Shown here: piece after piece, positions 28,139-37,248 of the stretch
How the letters are laid out: each line of letters begins with the position of its first letter
How positions within the stretch are numbered: position 1 is the first letter of the stretch
NCBI RefSeq assembly: GCF_003259375.1
Contig: NZ_QLLN01000005.1
Coordinates: forward strand, 248,001-312,000
From: Arenibacter echinorum
GTDB taxonomy: Bacteria; Bacteroidota; Bacteroidia; Flavobacteriales; Flavobacteriaceae
Direction: 5' to 3'
Length of the DNA: 64,000 nucleotides
Translations under genes and position numbers: made by a program
The notes under the pieces: model-generated
What the model was told of the DNA's origin: nothing
Database searches by the model: none
The model's input: the letters and a program-made list of their open reading frames with translations, nothing else

Positions 28139-29140
28139 CTATTTGTTCAACATAGCCCACAATCTGTCCTTAAGTTCCACCAGCCCAATTTGGGCCACGG
28201 AAGATATGAACATATAAGGCACATCCTTGAAATCTTTGTCCAGTTCAATTCTCATTTCCGCAATAAGCTCCTCGTCCAACATATCGGTTTTGGAGATGGC
28301 TATCAATCGGTCCTTGTCCAATAGTTCTGGGTTATATCTGCGCAGCTCGTCCAACAGAATTTCATACTCCTTGGAAATGTCCTTGCTGTCCGCAGGAATC
28401 AAAAACAGCAAAGTGGAATTACGCTCTATATGCCTTAAAAAATAATGTCCAAGTCCCTTACCTTCGGCTGCCCCTTCTATGATACCGGGAATATCCGCAA
28501 TAACAAAACTTTTAAAATCCCTGTATTCCACTATCCCCAAATTGGGTTTTAGGGTCGTAAATTCGTAATCCGCTATCTTGGGCTGTGCAGAAGTAAGCAC
28601 GGATAGAAGGGTAGATTTACCAGCATTTGGAAAACCTACCAGGCCTACGTCGGCCAACACTTTCAACTCCATAACAAGGTCCAATTCCTGGCCACTTATA
28701 CCGGGTTGGGCGTATCTTGGCGTCTGATTAGTAGCTGTTCTAAAATGCCAGTTACCACGACCTCCCATACCACCTTCCAAAAGAATTTTTTCCTCCTGAT
28801 CCTCGGTAATTTCCATTAAAACTTCCAGAGTTTCAGCGTCTTTGATAACGGTCCCCAAGGGCACCTCCAAATACACATCCTGTCCGTCTGCACCACTGCT
28901 TCTGTTCTTACTGCCATGCTCCCCATGACCGGCCCTAAAAGTTCTGGTAAACTTAAAGCCCAACAGGGTCCATAAATTTTTGTTGCCACGGACAATTATG
29001 TGTCCACCGCGACCCCCATCACCACCATCTGGCCCACCTTTTGTTATAAACTTTTCCCTATGCAAGTGCACGGAACCTTTTCCTCCGTTACCGGATTCAA
29101 GATGCACTTTTACATAATCCACAAAATTTCCTTCCGTCAT
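28139..29140 (-). CDS. obgE: Obg GTPase (ribosome-associated)
   Basis: Essential GTPase in late 50S assembly and stress control. The 333-aa protein has the glycine-rich Obg fold at about residues 1-158 ([29 protein letters not shown]) and a G domain with G1 GFPNAGKST at 169-177 and G3 [16 protein letters not shown]. The third C-terminal (OCT) domain of some Obg proteins is absent, as in other Bacteroidota. It lies directly downstream of hpt-adk in the same orientation, with a 164-base gap. Confidence 0.96.
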   Translation of the reverse strand: MTEGNFVDYVKVHLESGNGGKGSVHLHREKFITKGGPDGGDGGRGGHIIVRGNKNLWTLLGFKFTRTFRAGHGEHGSKNRSSGADGQDVYLEVPLGTVIKDAETLEVLMEITEDQEEKILLEGGMGGRGNWHFRTATNQTPRYAQPGISGQELDLVMELKVLADVGLVGFPNAGKSTLLSVLTSAQPKIADYEFTTLKPNLGIVEYRDFKSFVIADIPGIIEGAAEGKGLGHYFLRHIERNSTLLFLIPADSKDISKEYEILLDELRRYNPELLDKDRLIAISKTDMLDEELIAEMRIELDKDFKDVPYMFISSVAQIGLVELKDRLWAMLNK

Positions 29141-29304
29141 TTTTTTAGTTTATTGTTCCAAGTTCTATCAAAGTAGGACCCCAAAATTCTTTTAGATCAA
29201 CTTATAGACCAAGAAATTATGAGTGGCCAATTAAAAGAACCACTGAGGCGTATTTAAAGTTAATTCCTCTTAACTAGGTGCATTTATTACAGTACATCCC
29301 AATC

Positions 29305-30420
29305 TCAGACTGCCTGTAACTCCTCTATTACTTTTGCCAAGCGGCTCGTAATATCTTCTATAGAACCTATTCCGTTAACACTATGAAATTTCCCCTGATC
29401 ATCATAGTAATCCTTTAAGGGAGCTGTTTTCTCATTGTATTCATCAAAACGGTTACGAATCATATTTTCGTCCTGGTCGTCGCTCCTACCGCTAACTTTA
29501 CCACGTTCCAATAATCTTTGTATCAATACTTCATCATTGGCTTCCAGAGCTATGGTAGCATCGATCCTCATCTCCTTGCTTATCAAAAAATCATCCAATG
29601 CCTTGGCCTGTGCCGTTGTCCTTGGAAAACCATCAAAGATAAATCCGCTGGCATCAGGGTTTTTCTCCACCTCATCCTGCAACATTTTAATGGTAACCTC
29701 ATCCGGCACCAATTCTCCTTTGTCTATATATGACTTAGCCAATGTTCCCAGTTCGGTACCATTCTTAATATTATAACGAAAGACATCTCCGGTTGAAATA
29801 TGCTTTAAATTATATTTTTCCTTTAAAAATGAAGCCTGCGTGCCCTTTCCTGCACCAGGTTTTCCAAACAAAACTAGGTTTATCATATGCTTTTGGTTTA
29901 GTTGATATACTGCTCTTAAATTTCTTCCCAATTCATTATAATCCAATCCATAACCTACTATAAACTTATCTTCGATTTTTATACCAAAATAGTCTATATC
30001 ATACTCTCCGTTATACACTTCGGATTTGTAAAACAAGGTTGCAACTTTAAATTCCTTTACCTTGGTATTGGAAAATAGGTCGATTAATTTTTTAACGGTC
30101 CTACCTGTATCAATAATATCTTCTAGGATAATTACACTTCTGCCCTCAATATTTTCCGGAACATCCAATAGCGTTTCCACAATTCCCGTAGAAGTAAGTC
30201 CCTGATAGGAGCTTAAACGCACAAAGGAAACCTCACAAGGGTATGGATAGGCTTTAAGGAAATCGGAAACGAACATAAATGCGCCGTTTAGGACACCCAC
30301 AAAAATGGGGGTTTCCTTCTTGTAATCCACAGCGACCTGGTCCGCAATCTTTTTTATCGCGGCCATAATCTCGCCTTCACTAATAAAAGGCTTAAAATAT
30401 TTGTCGTGTAGCTTAATCAA
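29305..30420 (-). CDS. Fused hypoxanthine phosphoribosyltransferase-adenylate kinase
   Basis: Bifunctional purine enzyme of 371 aa. Residues 1-178 are hypoxanthine phosphoribosyltransferase, with the PRPP loop VIILEDIIDTGRTVKKL at 96-112. From about residue 180 it is adenylate kinase: P-loop GKPGAGKGT at 186-194, DGFPRT at 263-268, and LERGKVSGRSDDQDENMIRNRF. The kinase lid is the short form. Linked salvage of hypoxanthine to IMP and ATP/AMP homeostasis fits. Such fusions are, as I recall, common in Flavobacteriia. Met179 could in principle start a free kinase, but the single frame without an RBS signature favours one polypeptide. Confidence 0.95.
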   Translation of the reverse strand: MIKLHDKYFKPFISEGEIMAAIKKIADQVAVDYKKETPIFVGVLNGAFMFVSDFLKAYPYPCEVSFVRLSSYQGLTSTGIVETLLDVPENIEGRSVIILEDIIDTGRTVKKLIDLFSNTKVKEFKVATLFYKSEVYNGEYDIDYFGIKIEDKFIVGYGLDYNELGRNLRAVYQLNQKHMINLVLFGKPGAGKGTQASFLKEKYNLKHISTGDVFRYNIKNGTELGTLAKSYIDKGELVPDEVTIKMLQDEVEKNPDASGFIFDGFPRTTAQAKALDDFLISKEMRIDATIALEANDEVLIQRLLERGKVSGRSDDQDENMIRNRFDEYNEKTAPLKDYYDDQGKFHSVNGIGSIEDITSRLAKVIEELQAV

Positions 30421-30513
30421 GACTAATGTTTTTATAATAAATTCAAGATGCCAAATATAGCACTTTGATTTCTCTTTTTTAAAGGTCCAGGCCTAGTTTC
30501 TAAGATTTAGCTG

Positions 30514-30521
30514 TATTTTTG
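30514..30521 (+). promoter_or_regulatory. -7 element upstream of purK
   Basis: TATTTTTG, a full TAnnTTTG match, 43 bases before the purK ATG. No TTG at the expected -33 spacing. Confidence 0.4.
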
Positions 30522-30564
30522 TTCCTAATATACAATCTACTTTAATACAAGCGAATCATTTCCA

Positions 30565-31719
30565 ATGAACTATTTTTCTTCTGAATTTAAATTAGGAATA
30601 CTAGGAGGCGGTCAATTAGGTAAAATGCTTTTGTACGAAACAAGAAAATTTGATATCCATACCAAGGTATTGGACCCGTCTGACGAAGCTCCTTGCAAAA
30701 TAGCCTGCAATGAATTTATTAAGGGCGATTTAATGAATTTTGATGCCGTTTACGCCCTCGGCAAAATAGTAGATGTGCTTACCATAGAAATCGAAAACGT
30801 AAACCTGGATGCCTTGGAAAAATTGGAGGACGAAGGTTTGAAGGTATTTCCGCCCACCCGTGCACTGCGTATTATACAGAATAAGGCTAAACAAAAATTG
30901 TTTTATGTGGACAATAATATCCCCACTGCAGATTTTCAGCGTTTCGCCTATAAAAGCGAAATAGAAGACAGTGTTGCCAACGGAGGTCTAAAATTTCCTT
31001 TTATCTGGAAAGCCACACAATTTGGATACGACGGTCAAGGCGTTAAGGTAGTTCGTAAACTGGAAGATCTAAACGGTCTGCCTGCTGGGGAATGCATTAC
31101 CGAAGAAATGATAAATTTTAAGAATGAACTCGCTGTAATCGTAGCTCGGAGTGCCAGTGGGGAAGTAAGAACCTACCCCGTAGTGGAAATGGAATTCCAC
31201 CCCGAAGCCAATCAGGTGGAATATGTTATCTGTCCCGCGCGGATAGATGCCAAAGTAGCTGAAAAAGCCCAGGAAATTGCGCTACAAATCTCCAATAAAA
31301 TTAGACATGTTGGGCTTTTGGCCGTGGAAATGTTCCAGACCCAGGACGATAAAATTCTGGTGAACGAGGTGGCACCAAGACCCCATAACAGCGGACATTA
31401 CAGTATTGAAGCAAGTTATACCAACCAATTTGAACAACATATCCGTGCCATTTTGGACCTTCCTTTGGGAAATACCGGCAGTAAAGTAGCCGGTATAATG
31501 GTGAATTTGGTTGGTGAAGAAGGCCATACTGGAAATGTGGTCTATAAAAATATGGAGGAAATCTTAAGCCTGGACGGTGTTACGCCCCATATTTACGGTA
31601 AAAAACAGACCCGACCTTTCAGAAAAATGGGCCACGTCACCATTGTGAACAACGACATTAAGGAGGCTAGAAAAATAGCCGAACAAGTCAAGAATACTAT
31701 AAAAGTGATTAGCGAATAA
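30565..31719 (+). CDS. purK: 5-(carboxyamino)imidazole ribonucleotide synthase
   Basis: ATP-dependent carboxylation of AIR to N5-CAIR in purine synthesis. The 384-aa ATP-grasp protein opens with LGILGGGQLGKMLLYE, the PurK signature. The ATP-grasp domain contains FPFIWKATQFGYDGQGVKVV, and the metal-binding C-terminal part NEVAPRPHNSGHYSIEAS. purE follows 14 bases downstream on the same strand, so they form a classical purKE unit that hands the product on directly. Upstream, the purine salvage fusion hpt-adk is divergent. Confidence 0.96.
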   Translation: MNYFSSEFKLGILGGGQLGKMLLYETRKFDIHTKVLDPSDEAPCKIACNEFIKGDLMNFDAVYALGKIVDVLTIEIENVNLDALEKLEDEGLKVFPPTRALRIIQNKAKQKLFYVDNNIPTADFQRFAYKSEIEDSVANGGLKFPFIWKATQFGYDGQGVKVVRKLEDLNGLPAGECITEEMINFKNELAVIVARSASGEVRTYPVVEMEFHPEANQVEYVICPARIDAKVAEKAQEIALQISNKIRHVGLLAVEMFQTQDDKILVNEVAPRPHNSGHYSIEASYTNQFEQHIRAILDLPLGNTGSKVAGIMVNLVGEEGHTGNVVYKNMEEILSLDGVTPHIYGKKQTRPFRKMGHVTIVNNDIKEARKIAEQVKNTIKVISE

Positions 31720-31733
31720 AAATTTTCAATGAT

Positions 31734-32234
31734 ATGAGTAAAGTAGCCGTAGTTATGGGAAGCACCAGCGACCTCCCTGTTATGCAAGAAGCCATTGATA
31801 TATTAAAAGGTTTTGATATTGAGGTAGATGTTGATATTGTCTCTGCCCACCGTACCCCGGAAAAATTGTTCGATTTTAGCAAGAATGCCCATAAAAATGG
31901 ATATTCCGTAATCATTGCCGGTGCAGGCGGTGCAGCACATTTACCAGGAATGGTGGCATCCATGTCCCCTCTGCCCGTAATAGGTGTTCCCGTAAAAAGC
32001 AGCAATTCCATTGATGGGTGGGACTCTATCCTATCCATTCTCCAAATGCCGGGCGGTGTTCCCGTTGCGACAGTAGCACTTAATGGCGCAAAAAATGCCG
32101 GAATTTTAGCGGCCCAGATTATTGGAAGCTCGGATAAATGTGTCCTGGACAAGATCATTTTTTACAAAGAAGGCCTAAAACAAAAGGTCATAGACGGAGC
32201 AGAGGAAATGAAAAAAAGAAATCTTAAGTTTTAA
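31734..32234 (+). CDS. purE: 5-(carboxyamino)imidazole ribonucleotide mutase
   Basis: Rearranges N5-CAIR to CAIR. The 166-aa protein is a class I PurE, with VVMGSTSDLPVM at residues 6-17 and the catalytic HRTPEKL following VSAHRTPEKLFDF near 40-52. The active-site glycine-rich loop is IIAGAGGAAHLPGMVAS. It works in sequence with PurK, encoded immediately upstream. Its 3' end is 72 bases from the M3 peptidase ATG. Confidence 0.96.
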   Translation: MSKVAVVMGSTSDLPVMQEAIDILKGFDIEVDVDIVSAHRTPEKLFDFSKNAHKNGYSVIIAGAGGAAHLPGMVASMSPLPVIGVPVKSSNSIDGWDSILSILQMPGGVPVATVALNGAKNAGILAAQIIGSSDKCVLDKIIFYKEGLKQKVIDGAEEMKKRNLKF

Positions 32235-32306
32235 TTGATTCCCTAAATCAAGTCTACCACTAAACTTAAAAACAGAATACCCATTTAAAAAACACAATAC
32301 CCCAAT

Positions 32307-34337
32307 ATGAATCCATTATTGACCCCATTTGATACAGCACCATTCTCCAAAATAAAAAATGAACATTTTAAACCCGCTTTTTTGCAGGCCATTGAGGATG
32401 CCAGATTAGAAATCGATGCTATTGCAAACTCTAAAGAGCTTCCTACTTTTGAAAATACCATAGCTGCCTTGGATTTTGCTGGACAGCAATTGGATAGGGT
32501 ATCCAGCGTCTTTTTTAATTTGAATTCTGCAGAAACCAATCCAGAAATTCAAAAAATAGCCCAAGAGGTATCTCCCCTCTTGTCGGAATTCAGCAATGAC
32601 ATTACCCTGAACGAGGATTTATTTAAGAGGGTCAAAGCGGTATACAACCAAAGGAAAGAACTGACATTGACCACTGAGGAACAGACCCTTCTGGATAAAA
32701 AATACAAAAGTTTCAGTAGGAACGGCGCCAATTTGTCCACGGATAAAAAGAAGCGTCTACGCGAAATAGATGCCGAACTATCCAAACTTAAACTTCAATT
32801 CGGGGAAAATGTTTTGGCCGAGACCAACAAGTACGAAATGCACCTTACCAATGAGGAAGATTTGGATGGTCTTCCTGAAGGGGAGAAAGAGGCAGCTGCA
32901 CAATTGGCAATATCAAAGGACAAGGAGGGCTGGTTAATTACCTTGGATTACCCTAGCTATATTCCTTTTATGAAATATTCCAGTAATAGAAAATTACGGA
33001 AGGAACTTTCCATCGCATTTGGCAGCAAAGGCTTTCATAATGATGAATTGGACAATCAGAAGAATATAATCAACATTGCCAACCTCCGGCATGAAAGAGC
33101 CAATTTATTAGGCTACAAGACACATGCCCACTATGTATTGGAGGAGCGCATGGCAGAAACTCCAGAAAAGGTCCACCACTTTCTTCAGGAATTACTGGAA
33201 AAAGCAAAACCGGCGGCTGAGAGGGAATTTACAGAGTTGGAAAATTTTGCAAAGCAACTGGACAAAATAGACCGATTGGAAAAATGGGACGGAGCCTATT
33301 ATTCTGAAAAATTGAAGCAAAAACTGTTCGATCTGGACGATGAAAAGCTTAAACCCTATTTTAAACTGGAAAATGTAATTGCCGGAGTATTTAAAGTAGC
33401 CACAAAATTATTCGGCCTGCAATTTGAAGAAGTTTTTGATATCGACAAATATCATCCGGATGTAAAGACGTATCGCATTTACGATAAGGACAAGAATCTA
33501 GTATCCATATTCTATGCAGATTTCCATCCTAGGTCCGGAAAACGCGGGGGAGCTTGGATGACATCCTATAAAGCCCAATATGTACAAAATGGAATTAACG
33601 TGCGTCCACATATTTCCAATGTCTGCAATTTTACCAAACCCACTGCCAGCAAACCCTCCTTACTTACTTTTAATGAGGTTACCACCTTGTTCCATGAGTT
33701 TGGCCACGGATTGCACGGTATGTTGGCAGATACGGTTTTTCCTGGCTTGTCCGGTACCTCTGTATATTGGGATTTTGTGGAACTGCCCAGCCAAATAATG
33801 GAAAACTGGTGCTATGAAAAGGAAGCTTTGGAACTATTTGCCACACATTACCAAACGGGCGAAGTAATACCAATGGAATTGGTGCAAAAAATAAAAGACT
33901 CGGCCACCTTCCAAGAAGGAATGGCCACCTTAAGACAAATCAGTTTTGGACTGTTGGACATGTCCTGGCACGGCACGGATCCATCCGGCATCAGCAACGT
34001 AAAGGAACAGGAGGTAAAGGCTTTTGAGCAAACAGATTTATACCCAGAATGTCCCGAAACCTGTATGAGCACTTCATTTTCCCATATTTTTCAAGGCGGA
34101 TATTCTTCTGGTTATTACAGCTACAAATGGGCAGAAGTATTGGATGCTGATGCCTTTGCCTTTTTTAAGGAGAAAGGTATTTTTAACCAAGAAGTGGCCA
34201 CAAAATTTAAGGACAATGTATTGTCTAAAGGCGGAACTGAAAAGCCCATGGAATTGTACAAACGTTTTAGAGGGAGCGAACCTAAGATAGAGGCTTTGTT
34301 AAAAAGGGCAGGTTTGTTGTCTGAGACGGTGAATTAA
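32307..34337 (+). CDS. M3 family metallopeptidase (Dcp/oligopeptidase A-like)
   Basis: Zinc peptidase of 676 aa that cleaves short peptides. The zinc site HEFGH is at residues 463-467 (TTLFHEFGHGLHGML), with the third ligand further on in the helix around FVELPSQIMENW, and the C-terminal LDADAFAFF tract typical of M3. There is no signal peptide, so cytoplasmic peptide turnover is likely. Both oligopeptidase A and peptidyl-dipeptidase Dcp fit; I cannot choose. It lies after purE, with no terminator between. Confidence 0.92.
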   Translation: MNPLLTPFDTAPFSKIKNEHFKPAFLQAIEDARLEIDAIANSKELPTFENTIAALDFAGQQLDRVSSVFFNLNSAETNPEIQKIAQEVSPLLSEFSNDITLNEDLFKRVKAVYNQRKELTLTTEEQTLLDKKYKSFSRNGANLSTDKKKRLREIDAELSKLKLQFGENVLAETNKYEMHLTNEEDLDGLPEGEKEAAAQLAISKDKEGWLITLDYPSYIPFMKYSSNRKLRKELSIAFGSKGFHNDELDNQKNIINIANLRHERANLLGYKTHAHYVLEERMAETPEKVHHFLQELLEKAKPAAEREFTELENFAKQLDKIDRLEKWDGAYYSEKLKQKLFDLDDEKLKPYFKLENVIAGVFKVATKLFGLQFEEVFDIDKYHPDVKTYRIYDKDKNLVSIFYADFHPRSGKRGGAWMTSYKAQYVQNGINVRPHISNVCNFTKPTASKPSLLTFNEVTTLFHEFGHGLHGMLADTVFPGLSGTSVYWDFVELPSQIMENWCYEKEALELFATHYQTGEVIPMELVQKIKDSATFQEGMATLRQISFGLLDMSWHGTDPSGISNVKEQEVKAFEQTDLYPECPETCMSTSFSHIFQGGYSSGYYSYKWAEVLDADAFAFFKEKGIFNQEVATKFKDNVLSKGGTEKPMELYKRFRGSEPKIEALLKRAGLLSETVN

Positions 34338-34727
34338 GGAAATTGACAGTATTCACGGGGCAATTGTAAGTTCAAGGATTAAGATTCAAGGTTAATCGTC
34401 TATGATATTGGTCGACCACTTAAAAGTGGAAAACAACGAAAACAAATCGTCCCTAGGAATGGAACTTCCCTCTCAATAAGTATTTGGAACCCCGGATATG
34501 GTCTTAGGCCGAAATAATTTCTCTTGCCATTATCCTAAACAACCTATTCAGGTGACCTAATCTTATATTGGCACCTATGAAATTCCCCTGTTGAGAGGGG
34601 TTAGGGGTGTGTTCAGTTAACTGGTAGAAGTAGTAAATAGAATAAAGTATAATTCAAGGATTGCCGTAGGCTTTAACTATATTCGGGCTGCTAAATACTA
34701 AATTCGCCTTTTGGAACTTAAAACTTG
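34338..34727. repeat. 390-base gene-free interval with short repeats
   Basis: No open frame. TTCAAGGATT occurs at 34371-34380 and again near 34654, with a related ATTCAAGG at about 34384. Inverted copies CCCTCTCAA (34468-34476) and TTGAGAGGG (34591-34599) bracket about 115 bases, and CCCCT/AGGGG forms a local hairpin at 34585-34600. CCACTT/AAGTGG is another small stem (34416-34429). The block around 34585-34612 resembles dispersed intergenic sequences seen in flavobacterial genomes, from memory only. Confidence 0.45.
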
Positions 34728-35162
34728 TTACAATCCCGTATTATCCTGAATCTCGGGATTTATCTGTTTTAAATGGGCTATAAATGCGCGCTTCTCCTTC
34801 GGGGAAATAATGACGCTCTCATATTTATTGTAAAACACCTCCAACCTATCAAAGGAAGTTGCCGGTGCACTTATGGGATTTTTGGTAGCCTCAATTTTTG
34901 TTATGGAACTTATCTGAATAGAACGATTAAGCAGAAATCCACTTTTAACCCTTAAAACCACATTACCAATCTCATAATAGGTAGATATAAATATGTAACC
35001 AATAAAAAGTGCAGGCAACAACAAAAATATGGGACCTATACTTGAAGGGTGTTTCAACAACTGTAAAATAGGAGCTAAAAGTAAAAGCAAGATTACAATT
35101 ACCAGTATCCAACCAATTTTCGACTTATATCTTACCATAACCACTATTTTGCCCGGACCCAT
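34728..35162 (-). CDS. PH-domain (YdbT/YokE-like) membrane protein
   Basis: 144 aa; the true start may be at Met9 (base 35138). Two transmembrane helices occupy about residues 15-35 and 42-60. The remainder is a beta-rich bacterial pleckstrin-like fold (VVLRVKSGFLLNRSIQISSITKIEATKNPISAPATSFDRLEVFY). Such proteins are common in Bacteroidota and have no assigned function. It lies between a repeat-bearing gap and the rhodanese gene on the same strand. Confidence 0.75.
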   Translation of the reverse strand: MGPGKIVVMVRYKSKIGWILVIVILLLLLAPILQLLKHPSSIGPIFLLLPALFIGYIFISTYYEIGNVVLRVKSGFLLNRSIQISSITKIEATKNPISAPATSFDRLEVFYNKYESVIISPKEKRAFIAHLKQINPEIQDNTGL

Positions 35163-35210
35163 TTACGGTACTCCACATATGGCCGTTATAGTCAAGCTTG
35201 TACCCCAGGT

Positions 35211-35570
35211 TCAATTGTTGGCCTTAACGGCATCATATCCCCCTTCCAGGTTAATTACGTGGGTAAAACCCAAAGATTCTAATTTTTCCTGGGCCTTCGC
35301 ACTGCGTCCGCCCATCTTACAATAGAGGTAAATGGTTTTATTTTTGTCCACTGTTTTAAATTGTTCCGAGAAATCAGCATCATACCAATTTATATTATCG
35401 GCATTCTCCAAGTGCCCGGCACCAAATTCTTCAGGGGTCCTAACATCTACCAAAATAGCGTTATCCAATAATTCCTGCTTAAAGTCGCCTATCGGCATTT
35501 TGTCCTTTTTTTCTTGGGAACAGCCCGTTTGCAATACTAGTACTACCAAAAAAAGAAATATTGTTCTCAT
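35211..35570 (-). CDS. Rhodanese-domain lipoprotein
   Basis: 119 aa. The N-terminus is a lipoprotein signal with lipobox LQTGC (Cys17). The rest is a single rhodanese domain with VDVRTPEEF at 41-49 and the active-site loop CKMGGRS, with the persulfide Cys at 84. The protein is predicted to be anchored in the periplasm and to transfer sulfur or act in redox control; the substrate is unknown. It is divergent from the sigma factor gene, 57-74 bases apart. Confidence 0.86.
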   Translation of the reverse strand: MRTIFLFLVVLVLQTGCSQEKKDKMPIGDFKQELLDNAILVDVRTPEEFGAGHLENADNINWYDADFSEQFKTVDKNKTIYLYCKMGGRSAKAQEKLESLGFTHVINLEGGYDAVKANN

Positions 35571-35644
35571 AACTTAATTGCTTTATCAAAAATAAGAATT
35601 CTTCTTCAGAAAAAAATCACTTATTTTTGAAACGACAAACAGGT

Positions 35645-36205
35645 ATGACAAAACAAGAATTAAATCCGGACATTTGGGTCGATAATTATTCCGATTACCT
35701 ATTCAACTATGCGGTAAGCCGAGTAAGCGATTCTGAAATTGCCAAAGATTTGGTACAGGAGACTTTTTTTGCCGGATTAAAATCTGCGAAAAATTTTAAA
35801 GGGGAAGCTGCTGAACGCACTTGGCTGATCTCTATCCTAAAAAGAAAAGTGATTGATCATTATCGCAAAATAAATTCCAAAAAGGCGAAATCTATGGTCC
35901 GCATCACCCAAAACCAAAATAGTGAGGCCAATAGCAACTTTTTGGAAGAACAGGTCGCGGACCCAATGAGCCTATTGGAAAACAGCCAGATAGAAAACGA
36001 AGAATTGGGCATGGCAATTCAGGAATGTATAGCCAAGCTTCCAAAAAAACACGCTTTGGCATTTACTCTAAAGACTATAAACGGACTCAGTACCGAGGAG
36101 GTATGTAAGGAGCTGGATATCAATCCGTCTAATCTTTGGGTTATTCTCCATAGAGCAAGAACTGTTCTCATGGATTGCCTAAACAACAATTGGTTCAAGA
36201 TATGA
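35645..36205 (+). CDS. ECF-type RNA polymerase sigma factor
   Basis: 186 aa from the ATG at 35645; a TTG 18 bases upstream is in frame but weaker. Region 2 (LFNYAVSRVSDSEIAKDLVQETFFAGLKSAKNFKGEAAERTWL) and region 4 (ALAFTLKTINGLSTEEVCKELDINPSNLWVILHRARTVL) are complete. It overlaps the next gene by four bases (ATGA), the usual arrangement of sigma and anti-sigma partners. The regulated genes cannot be inferred. Rhodanese is transcribed away from it. Confidence 0.93.
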   Translation: MTKQELNPDIWVDNYSDYLFNYAVSRVSDSEIAKDLVQETFFAGLKSAKNFKGEAAERTWLISILKRKVIDHYRKINSKKAKSMVRITQNQNSEANSNFLEEQVADPMSLLENSQIENEELGMAIQECIAKLPKKHALAFTLKTINGLSTEEVCKELDINPSNLWVILHRARTVLMDCLNNNWFKI

Positions 36206-36429
36206 AAAGCTGTAAGGACGTTGAAATAATTTGTACTAAAGTTCAGTATAAGGAGGCCTCTTTCCTGGAGAAAATCAAGATTAAACTTCACGTATTGTTT
36301 TGCAAAACCTGTAAAACATTTTCTAAAAAAAACACCGAATTAACCTCTCTCTGTTCACAAGCCAACATTAAGACGCTTCCTATTGAAGAGAAGGAGAAGA
36401 TGAAAACGAAGTTAAAATCAAGGAATTAA
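36202..36429 (+). CDS. Small Cys/His protein, candidate zinc-binding anti-sigma factor
   Basis: 75 aa, starting with the ATG that overlaps the sigma stop. H30-x3-C34-x2-C37 is the ZAS anti-sigma core, with an upstream Cys at 4 or 11 as the fourth ligand. There is no transmembrane helix, so if it is an anti-sigma factor it is cytoplasmic and could respond to redox or metal. The rest is highly charged. It overlaps the convergent UbiA-like gene by 12 bases. The assignment rests on context and the spacing of ligands, not on overall similarity. Confidence 0.6.
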   Translation: MKSCKDVEIICTKVQYKEASFLEKIKIKLHVLFCKTCKTFSKKNTELTSLCSQANIKTLPIEEKEKMKTKLKSRN

Positions 36430-37248
36430 AAAGGCATCCAATACCAAAATACAGGCCCACCAAAAAATTGGAATGGCCTCGACCCAAAATGAAGAGAAAT
36501 ATTTGGATTGATTTCTTCTGGTCACCCCCATTAGCACTCCTAGAACTAGAAAGGCCAGACCCTTGCTCAATACCTCAAAACACGTCAAGTGATCTTTCAT
36601 AAAAGTCAAAAAGAAAAAAACAATCGCTCCGGCAGCTCCCAAAAACTTTGTTTTTAGGTAACCATATCTTTGGGGCAAAGTTCTTAGTTCCGGATCATCA
36701 TAATCCAAATCCCTTATTTCGAAAGGCAACATTAGGATCAGGACCAATAGAAATCGTTGTGCCAACTCCACCGTAACATCCCAATCCATAACCCTATCTG
36801 CAGCTACAATGGGCAATACTACCGTTGTACCTGCCCACACCAAAGCCACTATAAAAATCTTGAGCCCCCCCAAACTTCTAAGATTTTTTGCGTTGGGCAA
36901 CAACGGAACAGCATATAAACTAGTCAGAACCGACAAAACAGCAAGGCCGATCCAAGCTTCATAGGACACAAAAAAAGAATGGTACAGAGCAAAGGCCCCT
37001 GCAATAAAACTTACGACCTGAATATTCTTATGGTAAGTATTGGCCACTAAAAAATACTTCTTTGCCTCCACCCCATATTTCACAAAATTGTAGCACGCAA
37101 TTGTACCGAAAAAAACAAGATACGAGATATGATTGTCCCTGGACAGACCGAAAAAAACGCAGGAAATTTCAATTAATGCAAACACCGATAATGCTACATG
37201 TATACTGGCATCCAAGTAAAAATGAAATAAGTAACTACGCCAGTTCAT
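36418..37248 (-). CDS. UbiA-like polytopic membrane protein with a degenerate first motif
   Basis: 276 aa, about eight to nine helices, no signal peptide. The second part resembles the UbiA prenyltransferase layout: LPNAKNLRSLGGLKIFIVALVW and then PFEIRDLDYDDPELRTLPQRYG (residues 175-196), which has the Asp-rich second motif (D180, D182, D184, D185). The first motif, normally NDxxDxxxD, is replaced near residue 52 by CYNFVKYGV. Either it is an inactive relative or it binds its prenyl donor differently. Transcribed toward the sigma/anti-sigma pair, away from gcvP. Confidence 0.6.
   Translation of the reverse strand: MNWRSYLFHFYLDASIHVALSVFALIEISCVFFGLSRDNHISYLVFFGTIACYNFVKYGVEAKKYFLVANTYHKNIQVVSFIAGAFALYHSFFVSYEAWIGLAVLSVLTSLYAVPLLPNAKNLRSLGGLKIFIVALVWAGTTVVLPIVAADRVMDWDVTVELAQRFLLVLILMLPFEIRDLDYDDPELRTLPQRYGYLKTKFLGAAGAIVFFFLTFMKDHLTCFEVLSKGLAFLVLGVLMGVTRRNQSKYFSSFWVEAIPIFWWACILVLDAFLIP

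Noticed and set aside
29305-29886. Separate adenylate kinase gene starting at Met179
   Set aside because: The frame is continuous with the phosphoribosyltransferase and the fusion is known in the group; there is no start signal at 29886.
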